A DNA stretch of 62,915 nucleotides from IMG/VR virus record IMGVR_UViG_3300047480_000210, positions 1 through 62,915 of that record, one strand, 5' to 3'. The DNA is from a virus. Positions 46,907-56,029 of the stretch are shown here, piece by piece; the stretch's first letter is position 1; each line of letters begins with the position of its first letter. The notes under the pieces were generated by a model. It had not been told where the DNA came from, ran no database searches, and saw only the letters and a program-made list of their open reading frames with translations. A program made the position numbers and the translations under genes.

Positions 46907-46920
46907 TATTTAGCTAAATA
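46907..46920. promoter_or_regulatory. palindromic, divergent late promoter
   Basis: TATTTAGCTAAATA is a perfect 14-bp palindrome holding GCTAAATA on each strand, between divergent genes 46647-46898 (minus) and 46943-47389 (plus). Confidence 0.78.
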
Positions 46921-46942
46921 AAGTTAATAGGAGACCCTGAAA

Positions 46943-47389
46943 ATGCAACTTTCACCAAGCGCACAGGATTTGAGAGATTTGGCTAATAAGCTACAAAGGC
47001 TCAGCGAATACGATACAAGTGCCGATACGCACGAACCAAACCATGAAATTACTGACAGCGAATTAAGCCGCTTAAAAATTGCACTACGCCCATTGGTTAG
47101 TAGCGACATGCAAAGCCGTTTTATGCAAGTTTTAAACAAAATGGTTAGCGGACAGCCTGTAACCTTTGCAGAATCAAAACTTATTACGGCTGCTTTCATT
47201 AGCATGGCAGACATTGTTGCAAGCGATAGTTCATTGATTTCTCGTTTACGTGCTGACATTAAAGATTACAATGCGGCTGCTGGTGGTGATAATACCGAAG
47301 GCGACGAATACAGTCCAAAATTGAGTACTAGTGATTTTGAAGAACCGGAAGCAGAAGAGCTTCCAGTTAACAATCGCGATTTGAAATAA
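46943..47389 (+). CDS. hypothetical protein (148 aa), divergent late gene
   Basis: Plus strand, AGGAGA then ATG. Helical with Ser/Asp-rich composition (LSPSAQDLRDLANKLQRLSEYD), a middle MQVLNKMVSGQPVTFAESKLI and acidic tail. The stop abuts the stop of the gp41 helicase gene. Likely virion or internal protein. Confidence 0.7.
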   Translation: MQLSPSAQDLRDLANKLQRLSEYDTSADTHEPNHEITDSELSRLKIALRPLVSSDMQSRFMQVLNKMVSGQPVTFAESKLITAAFISMADIVASDSSLISRLRADIKDYNAAAGGDNTEGDEYSPKLSTSDFEEPEAEELPVNNRDLK

Positions 47390-48916
47390 TTAAATTTCAC
47401 GACTCACAATAGCCCTTAGTGCATCCCTGTTAGAGTTACTAGCAACTGGTGCAGTTAAGGGCTTTTTTGCGACTGCGACACTGTTGTCTCCTTGGTCAGC
47501 CCAAGGTGCAGACAGCACATCCAATGGTCCAGCGGGCTTTCCTAATTCAAATCCTTCCCTAGCCTGCGGCTTTTCCCATTTAGTAGATGTAGGAGCACTT
47601 GTGTTAATTGGTGTTCCCATTGTGTTGCGCTTGAGCTTGTCATACACATCACCTGGCTTAGTAGTACCACTGCCTTGATCGCCATCCATGTCACTAATAC
47701 GCAACGTATCGGGATTGAAACTTAGATCAATCTTTTGTCCAACTGCACCAGAACTACGTGTCTTCATAAACTGCAACTGTACCATACAACGTTCACGCAT
47801 TGTAGGAGTAGAGAAGATACCAAATACGTTATCAGCAGTTTGAATCTTAGACAAACCACCAGCAATCATTGAGTGGTCAAACTCAACGCTTTCAACAGCA
47901 CTACGGTTCAACTGACTAGCTGTTGCTAATAGCAACTGTTCAGACACAACCAAGTTACGCAATTCTTCTGCTACCAACTTGTCCTTAACGAACATGTCGC
48001 TAACGCTAATCTTTTGACTTGCTGGCATCATCAAGTCTAAGTAGTCAACTAAGATAGCATCTACTTTGATCTTACGTTGTGTTTGGAATTCACGCACCCA
48101 AGATAAAATGTCGTTTGCAGTAATGCCGTTTGTTAGCTGTACAATTTGCAGTACGCCGGCTTTCTTGCCATTCATACGAACTTTAAGATCAACATCCTCA
48201 AGTCGCTTAAACACTTCTCGAGTAGGTGTATCTGTTAGCATAGCATCCATACGCATAGCACACAAGCCCTCACTTAGTTCAAGAGAGAAGTAAACGGTAT
48301 TCAATCCTGCCATTGACCAGTTTAGTGCTAAGTTTTGCAAGAACAAACTCTTACCTGCACCTGATGCTCCAGCAAAGATGTTTAGTTCTCCGCGGTTAAA
48401 GCCGCCATACAACTTATCGTCAAGTGCCTTCCAACCTGTTGTCAACTGTCCGTTATTATTCTTTAATGCGTTTAGTCGAGCAGATGGATCAGCAAAGTAG
48501 TCTGTACCAAATGTCTTTGGCAAGCCAACCTGCACTGCATCCTTGATTAGCTTTTCAACTGCGCCATACTGACTCTTATCCAACATATCAGCACTTTGAA
48601 GGATAGCCTTCTCTAATGCTTTATGTCTTGCAAAGCCTTCAAACTCTGCCAAGAACCAAGAGCTGTGTTCAACTGCTTGTGTTTCTAAATGAGAAAGTTC
48701 AGTGTTGGTTGTTGCCTTGACTTGTGTAACGTCTGGAATGTTTCCGTGTTCATTTACATAAGTCTTGATAAATTCTGCCGCACTTCGCAGTCTGCGGTCA
48801 AAGTGATCGGGATCTAACACGTTTTGGCAACGTGCTGCCAGATCCCTGTTACTGACCAAGAAGTCCAAAAATAGTTTTTGTAACTCATAGCCGTATTCTT
48901 TTACATCATCTGCCAT
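47390..48916 (-). CDS. 41: replicative DNA helicase, T4 gp41/DnaB type
   Basis: 508 aa. RecA-like core: Walker A FAGASGAGKS (about residues 175-184), Walker B AILVDYLDLMMP, and a catalytic-Gln region ATASQLNRSAV. The N-terminal 150 residues form the helical collar domain; the C-terminal 90 are low complexity, Pro/Ala rich. Unwinds the lagging-strand template at the fork with the gp61 primase encoded next door. Confidence 0.92.
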   Translation of the reverse strand: MADDVKEYGYELQKLFLDFLVSNRDLAARCQNVLDPDHFDRRLRSAAEFIKTYVNEHGNIPDVTQVKATTNTELSHLETQAVEHSSWFLAEFEGFARHKALEKAILQSADMLDKSQYGAVEKLIKDAVQVGLPKTFGTDYFADPSARLNALKNNNGQLTTGWKALDDKLYGGFNRGELNIFAGASGAGKSLFLQNLALNWSMAGLNTVYFSLELSEGLCAMRMDAMLTDTPTREVFKRLEDVDLKVRMNGKKAGVLQIVQLTNGITANDILSWVREFQTQRKIKVDAILVDYLDLMMPASQKISVSDMFVKDKLVAEELRNLVVSEQLLLATASQLNRSAVESVEFDHSMIAGGLSKIQTADNVFGIFSTPTMRERCMVQLQFMKTRSSGAVGQKIDLSFNPDTLRISDMDGDQGSGTTKPGDVYDKLKRNTMGTPINTSAPTSTKWEKPQAREGFELGKPAGPLDVLSAPWADQGDNSVAVAKKPLTAPVASNSNRDALRAIVSREI

Positions 48917-48931
48917 TATTATCGTTTTCCT

Positions 48932-49900
48932 TTATGCACACCAGCGGCGTGCTATTAATTTAATCTTCAAGGGGCTGGTCTCAATCGCCGATATCACACT
49001 TTGTAGCGTAGCGACTCGCCCAAAGTGTTGTACTGCTTCATTGGCATCCTTGATACCGTCTGGCCAGTCTGGGAACGATACACTCCAACCTAGCTCGGCC
49101 GCTTGCATTGCCAACTGTAAGCCAGCCCGATCTCTATCTGGTAACACAACTGGCTCGTTATCAATGTCTTCAATGATCTTTGCTTGTTCAGGACTAATAC
49201 TGTTAGTCATAATAGCAACACCATCTAAACTTAGCGCATCGTATTCGCCTTCGACTACTAGCGTATATTTTCTTGCTTGGCTTTGCTTGTCTAGGTTAAA
49301 CACAAAGCTAGCTGGGCGGCTTGCAATAATCTTTGCAGTGCCTTTGGGTACTTCGCCAATCCAACGTGCATTGTAGCCTACTAACTTACCTTCATCAAAG
49401 AAAGGTAGGATGGCACGATTGTTCATGCCTTGTATGCTACTGGGACTAGACAACCAATCAGTTAGTTCAAGTACTTTTCTACTGTCTAAGTACTCGGCTG
49501 CTTCCAATGTTATGTCTTGTATTTCCCACGGGAATTCAATCTCGGGCCAGTCTGGCTTTTTAAAAGGTTCGTGTACTGTGTTCTCATCGTCGTCGACTAC
49601 TTGATCCCACAGCTGGATCTTAAGGCGTTGGATTTCACCTTCGTCAATGCCAATGGCCCGCATAAACTTAATCAGCTTAATGCCGAGCCGTTGGCCAGGT
49701 CTCCAACCTGTAGTGTAGCCGCAGTTAAAGCAATGGTAGCCCACACGGTCTTCTTCAAACTTAATGCCACCACGATGTTTGGTGTCTGGTCGTGCCTGTC
49801 CATTTTGGACACACACTGGGCAGTTCATAGTTAACCAGCCGTTGGTGTTGCGCTTTAACGCAGGTAGGTGGGCTTGTAATGTAGATTCAACTATGCTCAT
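48932..49900 (-). CDS. 61: DNA primase, T4 gp61/DnaG type
   Basis: 322 aa. N-terminal zinc ribbon CPVCVQNG...CFNCGY (about residues 25-60) and TOPRIM core VVEGEYDALSLDG (Glu at about 217) and PDRDRAGLQLA. Makes RNA primers with the gp41 helicase. Directly upstream of the helicase gene, as in related phages. Confidence 0.93.
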   Translation of the reverse strand: MSIVESTLQAHLPALKRNTNGWLTMNCPVCVQNGQARPDTKHRGGIKFEEDRVGYHCFNCGYTTGWRPGQRLGIKLIKFMRAIGIDEGEIQRLKIQLWDQVVDDDENTVHEPFKKPDWPEIEFPWEIQDITLEAAEYLDSRKVLELTDWLSSPSSIQGMNNRAILPFFDEGKLVGYNARWIGEVPKGTAKIIASRPASFVFNLDKQSQARKYTLVVEGEYDALSLDGVAIMTNSISPEQAKIIEDIDNEPVVLPDRDRAGLQLAMQAAELGWSVSFPDWPDGIKDANEAVQHFGRVATLQSVISAIETSPLKIKLIARRWCA

Positions 49901-49911
49901 ATAGAGCTAGT

Positions 49912-50709
49912 TTACACTCTTACCAGAACTTTGTCAAGGGTGCCTGCGTTCGAAAGACTATCTTGCTTTACAATACGCAACCAACGAACACCAGCGTAGA
50001 AGTTGTAAGGATCGATGCCGGTGTAACCATTTAAGTCTAAATTATGAGTTTCATAGTCTTGTGGCTTTAGGTTGCCCCATAGTGTAGATCCAGTGACTGC
50101 TTCGTCTAGTGTGCCTTGAACGACAACGCGGCCTGTCCAGTTGCTGCCGTACAATGCCACTGTGAAAAGACTGGTATCTTTTCTGTAGAACTGTGGGCCG
50201 TTAAACGCACTAGATACTATCAATCCACCAACGTCTGTCCAAGTTGTAACTTCTTGGGTAACACGGCTTGTTGGTACAACTGCATCCTTAACTTCAACAT
50301 CAAACGCACCTTGTTGGGCACGATTCCAAGTTAGGGCGGTTTCTAAGCCATTGGCATCAACAAAGGTAGCACCCAAAGAATAAATGCCAACCGGTAGTGT
50401 CATTAGGTCACGTGCGAAAACGGTCAAACGAGCTTGCCCATTTTCTTCTACTGTTGCCATAGCACGGCGACGGAAAATAGTAGTGCCAGTGGTTCTGTCC
50501 CACATTGTAACAGTAAGCTCGCGGCGTAGTAAACTAACAGGGCGACGATCTGTACCTGTAATTGTAAGATCTAAGATGTTATCAACACCTTTAAACCATA
50601 CAATACGTTGGTCGGTATAGCTTGGTGCGTGACGAGTAGCACTTGGGCCAGTGCCGGCGCCAGAGTAGTTTAATGATGCTGTTGGAATACTTGAGTTTAA
50701 TGTGGCCAT
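49912..50709 (-). CDS. beta-rich virion protein (265 aa)
   Basis: Thr/Val-rich beta protein (VSLLRRELTVTMWDRTTGTTIF, VGIYSLGATFVDANG, VVVQGTLDEAVTG). Composition like phage tail fibre or decoration proteins. Start codon 5 bases after GCTAAATA, so a leaderless late gene. Confidence 0.68.
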   Translation of the reverse strand: MATLNSSIPTASLNYSGAGTGPSATRHAPSYTDQRIVWFKGVDNILDLTITGTDRRPVSLLRRELTVTMWDRTTGTTIFRRRAMATVEENGQARLTVFARDLMTLPVGIYSLGATFVDANGLETALTWNRAQQGAFDVEVKDAVVPTSRVTQEVTTWTDVGGLIVSSAFNGPQFYRKDTSLFTVALYGSNWTGRVVVQGTLDEAVTGSTLWGNLKPQDYETHNLDLNGYTGIDPYNFYAGVRWLRIVKQDSLSNAGTLDKVLVRV

Positions 50710-50714
50710 GCTCT

Positions 50715-50722
50715 TATTTAGC
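50715..50722 (-). promoter_or_regulatory. late promoter GCTAAATA, 5 bp before an ATG
   Basis: Predicted leaderless start of the virion protein at 49912-50709. Confidence 0.7.
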
Positions 50723-50760
50723 GATTAGACTACCAATTTCTAAAATGCTAAGTAAAGCTG

Positions 50761-51135
50761 ATGGACAACAAAGTTAAAGAATTTCTAGAGCGTTTCCCGT
50801 TTATGAGCTTGGTTCGTTACGGTGAAAACGAGTTAGTTGGTATTATACAAAACAGTGACAACGTGGTTGTTACAATGTACGTCTACAACCTACTAAAAGA
50901 TGATGCTGATAAAGTTGCTTTCATCGAACAAGGGGAAGAATGGTGGTGGGGTTCTAACCGCTTGATCCCTATTAACATTGTTCTCAAAGAACAAATGCGC
51001 CAATTTACATACGCCCTAAAAACTTATAGCACAAAGGATTTTGAAGTGCTATATGGCCACCAAACCAGTCTTGCTAACGTGATAACAAAACGCACCAAAC
51101 GACGTCAAATCAGTTTGGTGCGTAAAATGCGTTAA
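50761..51135 (+). CDS. hypothetical protein with Sm/SH3-like N-terminus (124 aa)
   Basis: Plus strand. FPFMSLVRYGENELVGIIQNSDNVVVTMYVYNLL looks like a small beta barrel (Sm/Hfq- or SH3-like), followed by a basic helical tail (TKRTKRRQISLVRKMR) that may bind RNA or DNA. Convergent with the oxygenase-like gene at 51132, overlapping its stop by 4 bases. No clear ribosome site. Confidence 0.65.
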   Translation: MDNKVKEFLERFPFMSLVRYGENELVGIIQNSDNVVVTMYVYNLLKDDADKVAFIEQGEEWWWGSNRLIPINIVLKEQMRQFTYALKTYSTKDFEVLYGHQTSLANVITKRTKRRQISLVRKMR

Positions 51136-51989
51136 TCTAGATTAATGTAATCTGTAGCTAGATTACTATCAATCCAAAGTTTATCTGTGCCTTGATATTT
51201 TGCAATACTTCTATCAAGCAAGTCAACGTATTGATTCACTTGTTGCGCTGTTGTGAGTTTATCTCGCCATATAAACAAAATTTTTCTAGCTGTTGGTCTC
51301 CAAGTACTTGCATGTTTTGTTCTTAGATTGTTCCATGCATAGGAATTTGTGTCCTCTAATTTTGGTAACGGCACATATCCATTGCTGTGTTGTTTAATAG
51401 GATCAGTAAGTAGACTTAGCGTTTCTGATATATTAGAGTCAAACAATTTTATACGCATTGCCAATGGCATATCTATCATGCTTGTATGATCCCTATGTGC
51501 TGGGACTCTATTTGCGCTCGACCACATGTTCCATCGAAAATTTTTTTGCCCAACCCAAGGCATCAGGTCGTGTATTTGCTCAAAAATTTCAGGAAACTCT
51601 GTATAGATAGATTCTACAATGTTTCGTGTCCAAACCGGTGACCACGAATTTACATTGCTGTCAATTGACAAGTAAGTAGATTTTGTTGCATTAAATGTAC
51701 CCGAACTCAAATCTTCAACTTGCTTACCAGCATGCTTTCCATTCTGGAAAAAGAAAACAACAAACTTTTGCAAATCGTGTATCTGTATCTTTGGGATATC
51801 GTATGGTACGAACAGATATTTGCCGTATGTTTTTTCGAGCTCAGTATAAAGAGTTTTAACTTCAGGAAGTTTACTTAACTCGTGATTTCGTAGTTCAGTT
51901 AAATTTTCTTTGGTTTCAACAATGACGCCACCTTCTTTGCGCTCGACATTTTGTGCAGTGTATGTTGCTTGATTAATTTCAGTGCTCAT
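51132..51989 (-). CDS. 2OG-oxygenase-like protein (285 aa)
   Basis: The HxD pair is in RVPAHRDHTSMID (His165, Asp167) after WNMWSSAN; a basic patch (WRPTARKILFIWRD) may hold the 2OG-binding Arg. N-terminal 100 residues are a separate helical region. Start codon 5 bases after CATAAATA. Substrate unknown; confidence in catalysis is moderate. Confidence 0.55.
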   Translation of the reverse strand: MSTEINQATYTAQNVERKEGGVIVETKENLTELRNHELSKLPEVKTLYTELEKTYGKYLFVPYDIPKIQIHDLQKFVVFFFQNGKHAGKQVEDLSSGTFNATKSTYLSIDSNVNSWSPVWTRNIVESIYTEFPEIFEQIHDLMPWVGQKNFRWNMWSSANRVPAHRDHTSMIDMPLAMRIKLFDSNISETLSLLTDPIKQHSNGYVPLPKLEDTNSYAWNNLRTKHASTWRPTARKILFIWRDKLTTAQQVNQYVDLLDRSIAKYQGTDKLWIDSNLATDYINLD

Positions 51990-51994
51990 GCAAA

Positions 51995-52002
51995 TATTTA
52001 TG
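51995..52002 (-). promoter_or_regulatory. late promoter CATAAATA, 5 bp before an ATG
   Basis: Predicted leaderless start of the gene at 51132-51989. Confidence 0.72.
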
Positions 52003-52007
52003 AGCAG

Positions 52008-52586
52008 TTATGACCCAAGTTGCTCGCAAATTAAATTCATTTGAGCAACAATGGCAACTGCATAAGCAATTGCATGTGCCTTCTTAAAGTAGTACTCACC
52101 GTTCTCGGGCTTGGTCCAAACTTCCTTCAGAATCATATTCCATGATTTCCCAATCAGATAACGTTTGGCCGGGCGTATCATGGCAAGGACGGCAGCTAAT
52201 TGTTCCACGGAAGTAGGGCAAGTCTTCTTCAGAACATCCCCATGCCCGTTCAAATGAAATAACAGATTTACAAAGTCTTCTTGCTGTAGTAGATCCCATA
52301 ATGGCTCCTGGTTGGCTAGTTGATCTAAATGCTCTTTGCTTTTAACGCCTTGGTACAAACTTACATTCAGTAAGTCTACTTTAAAAAATCCCAGTTCTTC
52401 TGCTTGTTGATAATCAAGGTCGCACCATCCTGTAAAAGGATTTGTAGGTACAGGGTGAAAATACACACCAGTTTTGTGCTTTTGTCTATTGCCGTTTGGC
52501 AACCGAATCATTGCCGGAACGTGGTCTAGTAGTTTTAGTACTTGTTCTCGATCTGCAAAGTCAATGTCTACGTCAGGTAAGTTCAT
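52008..52586 (-). CDS. miniature DnaE-like protein (192 aa)
   Basis: NLPDVDIDFADREQVL matches the palm motif of bacterial DNA polymerase III alpha (PDxDxDFxDRxR). GFFKVDLLNVS matches the next block (FDxLG), and TCPTSVEQLAAVLAMIRPAKR and FKKAHAIAYA match later DnaE blocks (RPGP and the HA-Y region). At 192 aa it lacks PHP, thumb and most fingers, so it cannot be a full polymerase. Possibly a degenerate paralogue with an accessory replication role. Confidence 0.7.
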   Translation of the reverse strand: MNLPDVDIDFADREQVLKLLDHVPAMIRLPNGNRQKHKTGVYFHPVPTNPFTGWCDLDYQQAEELGFFKVDLLNVSLYQGVKSKEHLDQLANQEPLWDLLQQEDFVNLLFHLNGHGDVLKKTCPTSVEQLAAVLAMIRPAKRYLIGKSWNMILKEVWTKPENGEYYFKKAHAIAYAVAIVAQMNLICEQLGS

Positions 52587-52792
52587 TATTTCTTTTTAAG
52601 ATTTGTTTTAACAATGTTTAGTAGATCTTCTTGCTGTTGTTTAATAGCAAGTACTTCGTGTGTCATTTCTTCTAGTCTAGACAATACAATTTCAAGTCGC
52701 GCTTCTAGCTTTGCGTAGCGAGCGCCTGCGTCATCAGCGTGTTGATCCACAATGCCTGATTTTCGTTTTGTTTTATTTTGTTTATCCACCAT
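52586..52792 (-). CDS. small coiled-coil protein (68 aa)
   Basis: MVDKQNKTKRKSGIVDQHADD then a coiled coil (YAKLEARLEIVLSRLEEMTHEVLAIKQQQEDLL). It overlaps the 3' end of the zinc-finger gene by 88 bp in another frame and is coupled to the DnaE-like gene by TAATG. Confidence 0.68.
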   Translation of the reverse strand: MVDKQNKTKRKSGIVDQHADDAGARYAKLEARLEIVLSRLEEMTHEVLAIKQQQEDLLNIVKTNLKKK

Positions 52793-53397
52793 TTAGTATC
52801 CACATGCTTGGTAATTGTATCAATTTGTCCCGGTTCCATTTTATCCAACAACTGTTGTGCGGCTTCAGCTGAGTATATGATCCAAGGACTAATACGTCCC
52901 ATTGTTATCATATTCATTGCTGTTGCTGGTGCAACTTTGTTAAAAAAATCTTGCCATCTATTGTTTGTACGCTCTCCCCAGTCGACCATTGCTAGGATAG
53001 TGCGTTCTAATGCACGTTCTGAAGTTTCCTTCTTGGCAGCTTCTTGTACATATAGTTGGTAAGTTCCTGGCTTTGTCCAATCACTTAATCGAACGCTCAT
53101 TTTAAAAAGCCAGTTTGTAAACTTTTCGCTTTCTAAAGGACGCAACTCAATCAAGTAGTTAGCAAATTTTACAAATCCAATATAGTCTGCGCTCCTTATG
53201 AAATCGTCAATTGTCTTTTCTTTCTTTGTATTGGGGCTTACATATTTCATAAAGTCCAACCATACGCTAAAAGCAATACGACTTTCAGGTTCATCCTTGT
53301 TCATCCATCTGCGTTTGCGTTCACACATGTGGCTACTTAAGGTGCGCTCACGTGTAAATGCCTTTCCGCAGAAGCGACATTGGTAATCCTGTACCAT
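52705..53397 (-). CDS. C2H2 zinc-finger protein (230 aa)
   Basis: N-terminal YQCRFCGKAFTRERTLSSHMCERKRR is a C2H2/C2HC finger (Cys7, Cys10, His, Cys). The remaining 200 residues are helical and Trp-rich without a known domain (LDFMKYVSPNTKKE, RWQDFFNKVAPATAMN). It ends in TAG. Sits in the replication region; DNA binding is likely, exact role unknown. Confidence 0.72.
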   Translation of the reverse strand: MVQDYQCRFCGKAFTRERTLSSHMCERKRRWMNKDEPESRIAFSVWLDFMKYVSPNTKKEKTIDDFIRSADYIGFVKFANYLIELRPLESEKFTNWLFKMSVRLSDWTKPGTYQLYVQEAAKKETSERALERTILAMVDWGERTNNRWQDFFNKVAPATAMNMITMGRISPWIIYSAEAAQQLLDKMEPGQIDTITKHVDTKWWINKIKQNENQALWINTLMTQALATQS

Positions 53398-53888
53398 TAT
53401 TTAAACAAATCCTTAAGATCTTTATTACCCATGTTTTTGGCAACTGCTATATCCTCTAACACATCATTGCCGTTTAGAGTACGGAACAACTCAATCTCAT
53501 CATCGTCCATTGAAGGGAACTGTTCGATCAACCAAGCTGTCAGCTTGTCCTTCTTGGCACCTTTGGGTGGGATGAACTCGTGGCGCATCTTATGGCCAAT
53601 GCCACATAGTGCAAGAGTACGCCAACGCATCTCATCGTGACTGCTGCCTACTGCAATGTAATCTAGATTGCTTAGATCATTGACTGTTGTCAGGTAATAC
53701 TCTTGCAAGTCCTGTGTGCCTTGAACTTGACTGCCCCAACGTTGTGCCATGTATGTACTAAGCGACTTCAACTCGTCTGGTTCCAGCTTGCTGTAATAGT
53801 CGCCGCGGCGCAGATCAACTGCTGCCATAACTTGGTCAATGGGCAGTTGATATTTTGCTGTTGCAGGAGCTTTCTTTTTAGTAGCCAT
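53397..53888 (-). CDS. possible clamp-loader small subunit (gp62-like)
   Basis: 163 aa. Basic Ala/Lys start, LSTYMAQRWGSQVQ, QEYYLTTVNDLSN, MRHEFIPPKGAKKDKLTAWLIEQFPSMDDDEIELF. The order (small basic helix, KKxK, acidic DDEIE end) recalls T4-like gp62 proteins; this is an inference from layout only. The start is 5 bases after TTAAAATA. Confidence 0.45.
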   Translation of the reverse strand: MATKKKAPATAKYQLPIDQVMAAVDLRRGDYYSKLEPDELKSLSTYMAQRWGSQVQGTQDLQEYYLTTVNDLSNLDYIAVGSSHDEMRWRTLALCGIGHKMRHEFIPPKGAKKDKLTAWLIEQFPSMDDDEIELFRTLNGNDVLEDIAVAKNMGNKDLKDLFK

Positions 53889-53897
53889 GCTAGTATT

Positions 53898-54404
53898 TTA
53901 AAACCAAATTTTGTTTAAGTCAAGCACTTCTGGAATTTTGTTTGTTTCTTTGACAAAGAACGCACACATGGGTTCGTTGCCTTTTTCAAGTGGCACTGCT
54001 AACAAGTGACCAAACTTTAACTTGGGCACATACCACTTTACTTCTTGGTAAATGTTAACTACTTCAACTCGTTGCCATTCTGGTTTGTATCCATTGATAG
54101 GATTAAACACAAACGTAGAGAAGCCACGATCGTTAATACTCATTACATTAACAACTTCTGGCTCGCCATGATCTGGTTCGCCAATAACCAATGACCAATC
54201 CAATGGTACTTTTACTTCTGTCTTACCAATACGTAGTACTGCGGCTGGGCAAGAGAAACTTTCTAAGAATACCAATGGTACAAAAATATAATCTACTTCG
54301 TTTGGATTTGAATAATCCAATACTCCATAACGCAAGTCTTCATCAATCTCTTCGGGTAGACGATCTAAGTCGTATGACCGATTGTCGACTGTTAAAATGT
54401 TCAT
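53898..54404 (-). CDS. hypothetical protein (168 aa) next to uvsW
   Basis: Start at ATG 54404 overlapping the uvsW stop (ATGA). Beta-rich, acidic: TVDNRSYDLDRLPEEIDED, VDYIFVPLVFLESF, LVIGEPDHGEPEVVN. No motif recognised. Co-translated with UvsW. Confidence 0.7.
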   Translation of the reverse strand: MNILTVDNRSYDLDRLPEEIDEDLRYGVLDYSNPNEVDYIFVPLVFLESFSCPAAVLRIGKTEVKVPLDWSLVIGEPDHGEPEVVNVMSINDRGFSTFVFNPINGYKPEWQRVEVVNIYQEVKWYVPKLKFGHLLAVPLEKGNEPMCAFFVKETNKIPEVLDLNKIWF

Positions 54405-55858
54405 TTGTAAGTAACCTTTTCTGTTTGGTATGGATAATTTGCTTCGGTGTAAAATTTCTTCCTCGTAGTGAGGTGACGCTTGGCAAACTTGGCTGTGGAT
54501 GTTATGTCCCAAATTTGCACAAAGTCTTTGTCTTGTGCTTTTCTTATACCCCGGCCAATGCTCTGGATAACTCTAACAAACGACTTGCCAGGTTCCACGA
54601 GAACCAAGTTAAAGATCCTAGGAATATTAATACCAACAGCCGCGACACCATATGTCGCAACGATAATTTTGTTATCGCTTGTAGTGATTTCGTCATACTC
54701 ATCTTTCCTGTCTTTTGATTTCATTGCACCCGATACAAATACACTGTCGGGTAATCTTTCTACCAGCATCTTGCCAGTAGCAATACGATCAACAAGAATA
54801 AGCGTGTTGCCGGCTAAACTGATCGTTTCAAGTGTTTTGGCCAGGTGATCTAATCGCTTTTCATTTGACGTTAGGTACGTCAATTCTTCTTGGTATGTTT
54901 TGTACTCTACCTTGTCATCAAACTGTAGTACCTTAACGTGGCAGTTAGATAACACACCCATATCTTGCAGTTCGCTTGCAGGTAGTCTGTGCAGTACTTC
55001 GCCCAATGATGCAATAAGGCTAACATACTCATGTTCTTCTTTGGGAACAGTTCCTGTCAATCCCCAACGAATTGGTATGTGTGCAAATGTGCTTGTTAGC
55101 AAGGTACGCAACACATCTGCTTTTGCCATGTGAACTTCGTCGACAATGACTGCAATCAAGTCGTCAGTGACAGCTTCAACTCCAATGGCACTTGTGCCTT
55201 CTTTGTTCTTTTTAATAAGACTGTTGATACTTTGCCATGTTGCAATGGTATGTGTGTGTCCAAGGTCTTTCTCATCACCAAAGTACACACCAACATCTAA
55301 TCCCATGTTAACATAGTCAGCATGTGTTTGACGTACCAGGTCCTTGTTGGGTACAATAACAAGTGTTCGACCAAACGGCTCGCATGTTAAACTCAGTGCC
55401 GCTGTCATTAGTGTCTTACCTGCACCTGTGGCAATCTCTTGTACGCCTTGCGGGTTGGCAAGATAACGATTGATACACGCTACTTGATAGTCACGAATCT
55501 TGATAGGCTGACCTTCTGCTGGGTGTCCTTTGGGCCAACAGATATGACTAAACGTATCTTCGGTAACTTCAGCAAACTTGATGTTCCAGTTGGGCCGTTT
55601 GTCATCGATCTCAATTTGCCAACCTTCCTCATCAAGGATAGGTAGTACTCTATCTAGCAAGTTTAGATAAGTGGCACCTGCTGTTGTAAAGAAACCAATC
55701 TTGCCATCCCACCTACCTAAGCGGAAAGCTGGTACGTGATATGCATGCGGTAGCATGTATTTTAATTTGGTTTCGCATTTGCGACGAGTGCTTGGATCAA
55801 GATCATGGAACTTGATATTGACTTCGTCTTTAATTTCTAATCTGGTTATTCCGGGCAT
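54401..55858 (-). CDS. uvsW: recombination helicase UvsW
   Basis: 485 aa. N-terminal domain of about 110 residues, then SF2 motifs: IATGAGKTLM (Walker A), VDEVHMAK (DEVH box), LTGTVPK (motif III) and QSIGRGIRK (motif VI). Acts on branched DNA and R-loops in T4-like recombination-dependent replication. A late promoter TATAAGTA is about 45 bases upstream. Confidence 0.93.
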   Translation of the reverse strand: MPGITRLEIKDEVNIKFHDLDPSTRRKCETKLKYMLPHAYHVPAFRLGRWDGKIGFFTTAGATYLNLLDRVLPILDEEGWQIEIDDKRPNWNIKFAEVTEDTFSHICWPKGHPAEGQPIKIRDYQVACINRYLANPQGVQEIATGAGKTLMTAALSLTCEPFGRTLVIVPNKDLVRQTHADYVNMGLDVGVYFGDEKDLGHTHTIATWQSINSLIKKNKEGTSAIGVEAVTDDLIAVIVDEVHMAKADVLRTLLTSTFAHIPIRWGLTGTVPKEEHEYVSLIASLGEVLHRLPASELQDMGVLSNCHVKVLQFDDKVEYKTYQEELTYLTSNEKRLDHLAKTLETISLAGNTLILVDRIATGKMLVERLPDSVFVSGAMKSKDRKDEYDEITTSDNKIIVATYGVAAVGINIPRIFNLVLVEPGKSFVRVIQSIGRGIRKAQDKDFVQIWDITSTAKFAKRHLTTRKKFYTEANYPYQTEKVTYK

Positions 55859-55902
55859 TTATTATTATAGCACTTTAGTAGGTTTATGTCTATTCATTAG
55901 CA

Positions 55903-55910
55903 AGATACTT
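55903..55910 (-). promoter_or_regulatory. late promoter TATAAGTA
   Basis: Upstream of uvsW with a normal leader. Confidence 0.6.
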
Positions 55911-55954
55911 ATAGTAAAAACCATGATTTTAGAAAGGCAATTTTGCCATAATGC

Positions 55955-55986
55955 AGAAAAAAGAACAGACTCCGAAGAGTCTGTTC
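55955..55986 (-). terminator. rho-independent terminator with UUCG loop
   Basis: GAACAGACTC TTCG GAGTCTGTTC then TTTTTT, after the RNA ligase gene. Confidence 0.92.
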
Positions 55987-56029
55987 CATCGACATCCATC
56001 CACGCAAATAGTCAGCTGTCGATAAACTA

